Shown piece by piece: positions 6,143 to 10,674 of a DNA stretch of 21,111 nt. The position numbers were made by a program, and so were the translations under genes. Location: contig CAUTXO010000025.1 in assembly GCA_963542625.1 (NCBI GenBank), positions 1 to 21,111 on the forward strand, read 5' to 3'. Under the pieces are notes generated by a model. The model did no database searches, was not told where the DNA came from, and was given only the letters and a program-made list of their open reading frames with translations. The stretch's first letter is position 1, and each line of letters starts with the position of its first letter. This DNA comes from CAUTXO01 sp963542625 (GTDB lineage: Bacteria > Campylobacterota > Campylobacteria > Campylobacterales > SZUA-545).

Positions 6143-7219
6143 ATGAAAGAACAGCCTTTATATGAAGAAGAAATAGATTTAAAAGAAATTTTGCTTACAT
6201 TATTAAAGCACAAGCTTTTTATTGCGCTTTTTACCGCTTTGGCAGTTGGGGTTGCGGCTGTTTATGTCGCGCTTAAAAAACCAATTTATGAAGCAGAAGC
6301 CGTGCTTGAGATTGGCAATTATAGAATACTCGTGGATAGAAGTGGCACGTACAGGATTCAATACGACATCGTCTTTACGTATGTTGATGATATGACGCGG
6401 CTCATACAAAACCTAAAGACCATTTTTATGCCAAAAAGCAGCGCAAAAGAGCAGGAAGCTTGGGTGGAAAAGATAAGCCGGACAAAAGACGGCGGGAATT
6501 TTCTAGAAATTAGCACCAACGCTTTTTCTAGGGATCTTGCCGCGCAAAAACTTCAGACTGTAATTGATTACATAGCGCTAAATCACCAAAAGATCCTAGA
6601 CCGAGTGTTTTTGCAGCAAAAGCTCATTTTGCAGGACTTGCAGATAGACATAGACACGCTCAAAAATATACAAATTGCGACGCTAGATAACAACATTAGC
6701 TATTTTGAGAAAAAGTATCTCCCGCTTGCCGAAGAAAAGCTGAAGTTTTTAGACGCATCCATTAAAAAAACGGAAAAAAATATCGCAGAAACAGACAAAG
6801 ACATTCTCAAAACGCAAAATTCCAATCCATCGCTTGCGGCAATTAGCACTATCAAAAAGTCGAATTTAGAGATGGAATTGCTCGAGCTAAAGCTCAAACA
6901 AACAGAAACGATGGAAGCAAAAGAAAGGGCTATAAAAGTTCAGATCCCAAGCCTTAAGCAGGAAAAAGAAAGGCTTGTTACAGCTGATTTGCAAAGCCTT
7001 TTGAACAAAAAAACTTTAAGGCAAAAGTATCTTGAGCTTGAAAATTTTGTTAATACAAAAATAGTCGGCGAGATTGTCGTGCCAGAAAAGCCCGTTAAGC
7101 CAAGAAAGGCTTTGATTATTGTCGTTAGCTTACTTTCTGGCTTTGTTATGGCTGTGTTTTTGGTTTTTGTTAAAGAGTTTTTAAAGACGCTTAAAGATAA
7201 AAACAAACTTAAAGCCTAA
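6143..7219 (+). CDS. Wzz-type polysaccharide chain-length determinant protein
   Basis: 358-residue inner-membrane protein when started at the ATG at 6143, which has GGAG six bases upstream; an in-frame extension to 6002 lacks such support. Residues 1-15 are acidic cytoplasm (MKEQPLYEEEIDLKE). A membrane helix lies at about 22-43 (FIALFTALAVGVAAVYVAL), followed by KPIYEAEAVLEIGNY, the typical Wzz entry. A long helical, Lys/Glu-rich periplasmic part has coiled-coil character. A proline-rich VPEKPVKPRKA leads into a second helix (about 325-347). This topology is that of polysaccharide co-polymerases, which set O-antigen or capsule length. No polymerase, flippase or glycosyltransferase is nearby, and the gene runs opposite to its neighbours, so its polysaccharide partner is unknown. 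Confidence 0.8.
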   Translation: MKEQPLYEEEIDLKEILLTLLKHKLFIALFTALAVGVAAVYVALKKPIYEAEAVLEIGNYRILVDRSGTYRIQYDIVFTYVDDMTRLIQNLKTIFMPKSSAKEQEAWVEKISRTKDGGNFLEISTNAFSRDLAAQKLQTVIDYIALNHQKILDRVFLQQKLILQDLQIDIDTLKNIQIATLDNNISYFEKKYLPLAEEKLKFLDASIKKTEKNIAETDKDILKTQNSNPSLAAISTIKKSNLEMELLELKLKQTETMEAKERAIKVQIPSLKQEKERLVTADLQSLLNKKTLRQKYLELENFVNTKIVGEIVVPEKPVKPRKALIIVVSLLSGFVMAVFLVFVKEFLKTLKDKNKLKA

Positions 7220-7224
7220 GATTT

Positions 7225-7247
7225 TGCGTGGCGGATGGTGCCACGCA
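7225..7247 (+). terminator. hairpin after wzz (possible weak terminator)
   Basis: TGCGTGGC (7225-7232) and GCCACGCA (7240-7247) form a perfect 8-base stem with a 7-base loop, five bases after the wzz TAA stop. The position suits a transcript end. No T-run follows the stem on the plus strand, so it is at best a non-canonical terminator or an RNA-stabilising hairpin. Confidence 0.4.
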
Positions 7248-7608
7248 CTATGCAAGAGCTTTGCTTGCCTACGTTGCACAACGAACAATCTCTGCAAAAT
7301 ACTGCTTTGGATCTTGGGTAGTAGCAGTTTAGATCTTACGCGACTTTTAAATTTAGCACTCTAACAAGTTGTGATTGTAGTTGCTTGACGTTATACGCTA
7401 AACGCCAAATGGTTTAGTCCAGATAAAAATATTTACGAGCGCTTAGTTATTTATTATCTTTAGAACCACCCACGTTTGAATCAATCAACACACGCACTTA
7501 GTGTTGCTTTTCTTGAATTTTTTATTCATTAATTTTAACCGTTGTTTATAATATATCCACCAAGAACATACATATTTATAACTACACGATCCAAACATAG
7601 GCTTTTTT

Positions 7609-7616
7609 ATATAAAA
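7609..7616 (+). promoter_or_regulatory. candidate -10 element for 50-aa peptide gene
   Basis: TATAAAAT lies 28 bases before the ATG at 7644, inside a T-rich then A-rich stretch. Vegetative promoters of this phylum have a strong -10, no conserved -35 and T-rich upstream DNA, which fits. A start site near 7622 would leave a short leader carrying AAAGGA. Confidence 0.4.
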
Positions 7617-7643
7617 TATAAACTTTTACACAAAAGGATCAAG

Positions 7644-7796
7644 ATGAAAGGACTACTTAGAGCCTTTTTAATTTGCCTTGCGCTTTGCACAGATCTTGGC
7701 GCAAGTAAAACAAATCAACTTCTGGCAAAGCATATTCAACCGCAAGATCATAAACCACCAAAGCAGGCTGGGGTTTGGGTGGATAGATCCCGTTAG
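7644..7796 (+). CDS. 50-aa predicted secreted peptide
   Basis: Starting at the ATG at 7644, which follows AAAGGATCAAG with ideal spacing, the frame gives a classic signal peptide (MKGLLRAFLICLALCTDLGA). The predicted mature part is about 30 residues (SKTNQLLAKHIQPQDHKPP, then KQAGVWVDRSR). The mature part is basic, has two His and ends with Trp-Val. LALC is not a good lipobox because the residue before Cys is Leu. A likely promoter lies upstream and a small hairpin overlaps the stop. I do not recognise a family. It could be a secreted small protein or a precursor peptide; no processing or modification genes are adjacent. The strong ribosome site and signal sequence support it as real despite its size. 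Confidence 0.55.
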   Translation: MKGLLRAFLICLALCTDLGASKTNQLLAKHIQPQDHKPPKQAGVWVDRSR

Positions 7797-7805
7797 ATAG
7801 CGGGA
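7788..7805 (+). terminator. small hairpin at end of 50-aa gene
   Basis: TCCCG (7788-7792) pairs with CGGGA (7801-7805) around an 8-base loop that contains the stop codon; AAATCTTTACTT follows. A 5-base stem with a broken T-run is a weak intrinsic terminator. Confidence 0.3.
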
Positions 7806-7941
7806 AATCTTTACTTGTAGTGAATGATTGAATTGGTGTGGCTTGGTATGAGTAGTGGATCTTGTGTGGAAAAACTGGAGTGGTTGAATTGATGGCGTTT
7901 GGATCTTGGGAGTTTGTGAAGCAATGAAAGCGCAGGATCTT

Positions 7942-7961
7942 GGGTTGGGTTTGGGTTTGGG
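7942..7961 (+). other. G-quadruplex motif (four GGG runs)
   Basis: Four runs of three G are separated by loops of 2, 3 and 3 T, an intramolecular G-quadruplex pattern of the strictest class. It lies in non-coding DNA immediately after a GGATCTTG repeat. It could fold in single-stranded DNA or in plus-strand RNA. Folding is inferred from the sequence pattern only. Confidence 0.65.
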
Positions 7962-8123
7962 ATACGTGGAGCTTTAGTTGAAGTGGCGGTTGGGACGAGT
8001 GGAACTTGCGCGCGGGCGGTTGTGGATTGGGATCTTAGGGGTTGGATTGAGCAGATCTTTGGCGTGCGGACGTGTGGTTAATTTGAATTGCGGATTTGTG
8101 ATTTTGTTGCGGGCTGGTGCCAA

Positions 8124-8139
8124 AGCGCAAAGAAGCGCT
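8124..8139 (-). terminator. weak hairpin after 34-aa gene
   Basis: On the minus strand AGCGC, six bases, GCGCT, then TT, starting seven bases after the stop of the 34-aa gene. Flanking GCC and GGC could lengthen the stem. The short T-run makes it a weak terminator candidate. Confidence 0.3.
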
Positions 8140-8145
8140 GGCGGG

Positions 8146-8250
8146 CTAGAAAAAATCTGGCAAATTTTTACCGTGCTTTTCCATATAGTAGCCGATGACA
8201 AAGCCACCGATAGACGCCACCGCAACTAACAAGCTAACTATTGTTTCCAT
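8146..8250 (-). CDS. 34-aa single-pass membrane peptide
   Basis: Short frame from the ATG at 8250, preceded by AAAGGATAAAA, an excellent ribosome site. The protein reads METIVSLLVAVASIGGFVIG, then YYMEKHGKNLPDFF. Residues 3-21 are one hydrophobic helix; the C-terminal part is polar and basic. The start lies 17 bases inside the end of the 85-aa membrane protein gene upstream, so the two are coupled. I recognise no family. Small coupled membrane proteins of this kind include holin-like and toxin-like pairs, but nothing here proves such a role. The ribosome site and clean helix argue that it is translated. Confidence 0.55.
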   Translation of the reverse strand: METIVSLLVAVASIGGFVIGYYMEKHGKNLPDFF

Positions 8251-8491
8251 TTTTATCCTTTAAGGTTTCTAATTCTTTGCTTAGCTTCGTAAGCTTCGTT
8301 AAATTTGTTGCAACGCCAGCTCCAAAAGCCACCAAGCCCGCGATTGAAATCGCGACAAAATAATCAAAATTTGCAACATTTGCAACGGTAAAGATCCAAG
8401 CGCCGCCAAAACCGGCGGAAAAGATGAAAATCTTTGTTTTGATTATATCGGCTTGCTTTGAGATTGGGTTACTTTGTAAATTAAAATCCAA
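8234..8491 (-). CDS. 85-aa two-helix membrane protein of unknown function
   Basis: Small protein starting at TTG (8491); upstream in frame there is no ATG or GTG before a stop, and AAAGAG lies about seven bases before the TTG. The N-terminus is polar (MDFNLQSNPISKQADIIKTK). Two membrane helices follow (about 21-38, IFIFSAGFGGAWIFTVAN, and 42-62, FDYFVAISIAGLVAFGAGVAT). The C-terminal tail is Lys/Glu/Leu-rich (LTKLTKLSKELETLKDKNG) and could form a short coiled coil in the cytoplasm. It overlaps the 34-aa gene by 17 bases. The family is not recognised. It is flanked on both sides by gene-free repeat-rich DNA, so this two-gene unit stands alone. Confidence 0.65.
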   Translation of the reverse strand: MDFNLQSNPISKQADIIKTKIFIFSAGFGGAWIFTVANVANFDYFVAISIAGLVAFGAGVATNLTKLTKLSKELETLKDKNGNNS

Positions 8492-9142
8492 GAAATGCTC
8501 TTTGCGCGTGATTGTACCTTAAAGCAGTTTGGATTGGGGGGATCTGAGATCTTGTGCGTTGGGTTGGGGTGGGGTGGCTTGGCGAGTGGCTATAAAAGTG
8601 GGAGTGTTTGGGTTGTGGGGTGTTGGCGGCCTATGGAGTGCCGGATCTGCGAGATCTTTCAAGCCAAACATCAATAGGTGCAAGAATTCTGCGCTAGCTT
8701 AACGCTTGGTAAGCAAAAAATCAAGCTTAAAACATAAAGAAACGGGGTTAAACTCGCAAAACGCTAAAAAGCACGCGCAAAGATCTCGGCGCTAAATCTA
8801 AATCCTTGCGCAACGGCTGTATGCACGACTGCAGGCTACACAAAATCTAACGCACCTAAAACCGCTAAGATCTAAGCAGCACACGCCCTAGATCTTAGGA
8901 AAACTTTGCTTTAATAGGGATAGCCTTAATCGTAAGCTGTGCTAGTCTAGGCACGGCGTTTGTTTGCAATCTATGCAAGCGGTGCGCGCAAAGATTGTGG
9001 GCCCTGCAAATCAGACGATTGCATAAGGGGCAGGCCCCCCGTGAGATCTAGCGCACGCAAATGCTGAAAGTTAAACAGTCTGCACACTAAAAGTAAAAGC
9101 GCCAGGGCTGTGTAAGGCTTAGATCTTAGTGGCGGCTGGTGC
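8492..9142. other. 651-bp gene-free region rich in AGATCT and small hairpins
   Basis: No supported coding frame. The plus strand at 8531-8625 has many G-runs (six G at 8536-8541; GGG, GGGG and GGGG at 8561-8574). AGATCT or GGATCT occurs about nine times. Around 8966-9040 several inverted repeats are nested, suggesting a structured RNA or only local palindromes. No tRNA T-loop, SRP, tmRNA or RNase P core sequence is recognisable. Confidence 0.55.
9004..9029. other. stem-loop in intergenic region
   Basis: CCCT then GCAAATC, loop AGAC, GATTGC, ATA, AGGG can fold into a hairpin with one bulged A and a small interior loop. A neighbouring pair CAATCT/AGATTG (about 8968-8996) flanks it. It could be part of a small RNA or a 3' structure. 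No promoter is evident. Confidence 0.3.
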
Positions 9143-9250
9143 TTATTTCTTTTTCTTGGCGAGCTTTACAAGGAAAATTCCAAGACCGACGATGACTAAA
9201 AAATTGACGATGGCGGAGATGACGATTAAAGGGCTAATTGGTTCGCTCAT
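9143..9250 (-). CDS. 35-aa single-pass membrane peptide
   Basis: From the ATG at 9250 the frame reads MSEPISPLIVISAIVNFLVI, then VGLGIFLVKLAKKKK. It has a short polar N-terminus, one long hydrophobic helix (about 8-29) and a positively charged tail, so it is predicted to lie in the inner membrane with the Lys-rich end in the cytoplasm. The ribosome site is weak (GAAAG about nine bases upstream). A longer in-frame extension to 9418 is Cys/Leu/Arg-rich low-complexity sequence and is not credible. It follows the alaS-maf operon on the same strand after a 324-base gap. The family is not recognised. Confidence 0.5.
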   Translation of the reverse strand: MSEPISPLIVISAIVNFLVIVGLGIFLVKLAKKKK

Positions 9251-9574
9251 ATTTTGGCTTTCGTGTGAAGTGGGGCAAGTGCGGGCAAGGCGCAAGAGTG
9301 CGAGCGCAAAGCAAACGCAAAATTTGCAAAAAACGGAGTGCAAAATGCGAAAAACCGCGCAAAGTCTGCAAAGATTGTGAAAAACGGAGCATAAACGGAG
9401 CGCGTAAAAGCCACGCAAAGCCCAAATGGATTTGCAAGCTCCGCGTTAGGGGCTGCCGCGCAAAGGGTAAGAGATCTTGCGTTAAATGTAAAGAAACACG
9501 AGCAAGGAGATAAGGCATTTGCCAGCCATTGGTTAAGGGGGCAAAGGGCAAAAGATCTTGCGCGGGGCTTAATC
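9251..9574. other. 324-bp gap with purine-rich GCAAA repeats
   Basis: No supported gene. The plus strand is rich in A and G, with GCAAA or CGAAA about a dozen times and AAAAACGGAG or a close variant three times (near 9336, 9379 and 9392). Two AGATCTTGCG sites occur (near 9472 and 9553). Open frames on both strands here are Cys/Lys/Arg-rich or Cys/Leu/Phe-rich by-products of this composition. Confidence 0.5.
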
Positions 9575-9703
9575 TTACGCACGTTTTGCCAATACGCTTT
9601 GGCAACGCGGGCAAGGCGTGTCTGCTTGCTCGGCACTATGCTTCCAGCAACGCGGGCATTTAAACCCCAGAGCGCGGGCGATGAAAAACTTTGCGCCCTG
9701 CAC
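9575..9703 (-). pseudogene. isolated isoleucyl-tRNA synthetase C-terminal zinc-finger fragment
   Basis: Immediately after the maf stop, in the same frame, lies a 42-codon open frame from a GTG at 9703: VQGAKFFIARALGFK, then CPRCWKHSAEQADTPCPRC, then QSVLAKRA and a TAA stop. The pattern G-x-K-CPRCW-(13)-CPRC is the C-terminal zinc-binding peptide of bacterial IleRS (zf-FPG_IleRS type), which in E. coli is known to matter for tRNA recognition. The other ~880 residues of IleRS are absent; upstream is a complete maf gene. No ribosome site precedes the GTG. It is either a relic of an ileS 3' end moved next to maf, or a free-standing zinc peptide. All four Cys are intact, which is unusual for an old relic. 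Confidence 0.6.
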
Positions 9704-9709
9704 TTTAAG

Positions 9710-10270
9710 CTAGCGCAAATCAGCAATAAAGGGCAAAAATTTCTCCACACTTAAGCCCATTGCGGTGCTTAGGTTGCCGCGCGAGCTCTCTACGTATGGC
9801 GCGCAAAAGCCCTCCATCATACAGCCGCCTGCCTTGCCGCGCCACTCTCCGCTCTTAAGGTAGCGCTCCACATCAGCGCGCGCAAAAGGCTTCATCGCAT
9901 AACACGCCGCGCTTAGGTCAGCTAGATCCAAAAACTCTCGGTGCAAAAGCGTTGCCGTAACGATACACATCTGCGCCCCGCTAATGCATTCCAGCGCCCG
10001 CCTTGCTTCATCAAGCGTGCGCGGCTTTTTCAAAATTGCGCCGCCTACGCTCACTAGGGAATCAGCGCAAAGAATGTCCGCGCTTGCGGTGTGCTGCTTG
10101 ATTGCCGCTTGCATTTTTGCCTGCGCCGCCTTATAAACAAAGCTTTGCACGCGGGTTTCGCGGATTAGATCTTCGTCAAAATTGCTCGCAACCTGCACGA
10201 AGTTAATGCCAAGCGCGCTAAGCTGCGCCGCCCTTGTAGGCGATGACGAAGCTAGAATTAGCGCGCTCAA
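9710..10270 (-). CDS. maf: Maf-family nucleotide pyrophosphatase
   Basis: 186-residue cytoplasmic enzyme of the Maf/Ham1 fold, which hydrolyses non-canonical or modified nucleoside triphosphates to monophosphate and pyrophosphate, a house-cleaning role. The N-terminal motif LILASSSPTRAAQL (4-17) is the family's S-S-S-P-R type substrate loop. ILCADSLVSV (66-75) carries the catalytic Asp, with KKPRTLDEARRAL following. GCMMEGFCAPYVESSRGNLSTAMGL near the end is the conserved base-pocket segment (GxxxIEGxxxxxVxxxxGxxxxxxGL type). The ATG overlaps the upstream membrane-protein stop by four bases (ATGA). The length is normal, so the zinc-finger fragment downstream is not part of it. Confidence 0.92.
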   Translation of the reverse strand: MSALILASSSPTRAAQLSALGINFVQVASNFDEDLIRETRVQSFVYKAAQAKMQAAIKQHTASADILCADSLVSVGGAILKKPRTLDEARRALECISGAQMCIVTATLLHREFLDLADLSAACYAMKPFARADVERYLKSGEWRGKAGGCMMEGFCAPYVESSRGNLSTAMGLSVEKFLPFIADLR

Positions 10271-10674
10271 AAAACCACCAAGCCGCTTATGGCGATGTTA
10301 AACAAAATAACGTATTTGGCAAAGGGTAAAATCGCCGCCCTTGCTAGCCCCAAAGCGCCCGCGGATAAATGCCCTAGCGCCTGAGTAGTGCGGCTTGACA
10401 AAAACACAAGGCTTGCGATGCCTAAAAAGGCAATCATATCCGCTGGCGAATAGTCAAGATCCCTAATGCTTAGGAAAAAAACCGCTATCAAAAACGCTGC
10501 CGCGCAAACGGCAGAAAATTTGATATATAGGTCGATGGATTTTACGTATAGCGCTAGGCTCACCGCCTTGTCTTGTAGCCTTTCAAAGACAGGAAAGAGC
10601 CCAAAAAACAAAAATACGCCGCTGCCAAACCAAATGGCGGGCGCAAAAGAAAAGATAATCTCAAGGCTAAGCAT
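10267..10674 (-). CDS. 135-aa four-helix membrane protein between alaS and maf
   Basis: Conserved-looking integral membrane protein with four hydrophobic segments (about 5-27, 50-68, 79-93 and 111-133). Short charged loops contain FERLQDKA and SSRTTQALGHL. The segment IWFGSGVFLFFGLFPVFERL resembles DUF4149/TMEM205-like proteins, but this is a weak similarity judged by eye. It overlaps alaS by eight bases and maf by four, so all three are translated from one message. There is no catalytic motif and function is unknown. Tight coupling to alaS and maf is the only clue and may reflect expression rather than shared function. Confidence 0.75.
   Translation of the reverse strand: MLSLEIIFSFAPAIWFGSGVFLFFGLFPVFERLQDKAVSLALYVKSIDLYIKFSAVCAAAFLIAVFFLSIRDLDYSPADMIAFLGIASLVFLSSRTTQALGHLSAGALGLARAAILPFAKYVILFNIAISGLVVF

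Larger units (their letters stand above)
7220..7643. other. 424-bp AT-rich gap between wzz and the 50-aa secreted peptide gene
   Basis: No convincing gene is present. Just after the wzz stop lies a strong hairpin (7225-7247). Two repeat sites occur (GGATCT near 7310 and AGATCT near 7331). The last 100 bases are very AT-rich and hold the likely promoter of the next gene. A frame from 7542 is only an upstream extension of the peptide gene at 7644 and has poor composition. Confidence 0.6.
7797..8145. other. 349-bp non-coding stretch, G/T-rich on plus strand, with G-quadruplex motif
   Basis: No supported gene. The plus strand is unusually rich in G and T, with many TTGGG and GGATCTTG words, and holds five repeat sites (GGATCT near 7856, 7902, 7935 and 8030; AGATCT near 8052). 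Overlapping frames on both strands near 7974-8229 are mirror-image artefacts of low-complexity DNA. The G excess on the plus strand is opposite to what is expected left of the origin, where the minus strand is the leading strand. Confidence 0.6.

Noticed and set aside
7974..8229. Overlapping 83-aa ORFs on both strands
   Set aside because: They mirror each other, lack ribosome sites and overlap the well-supported 34-aa gene; the composition follows the G/T-rich tract.
8495..8677. 60-aa plus-strand ORF, Gly/Trp-rich
   Set aside because: It is a by-product of the G-run tract; no ribosome site or recognisable feature.
8678..9142. tRNA, SRP RNA, tmRNA or RNase P RNA in the gene-free region
   Set aside because: No T-loop, SRP tetraloop core or RNase P core sequence could be found on either strand.
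9238..9513. 91-aa Cys/Lys/Arg-rich plus-strand ORF
   Set aside because: It is made of GCAAA-type low-complexity DNA, has no ribosome site and overlaps the promoter area of the better-supported 35-aa gene.
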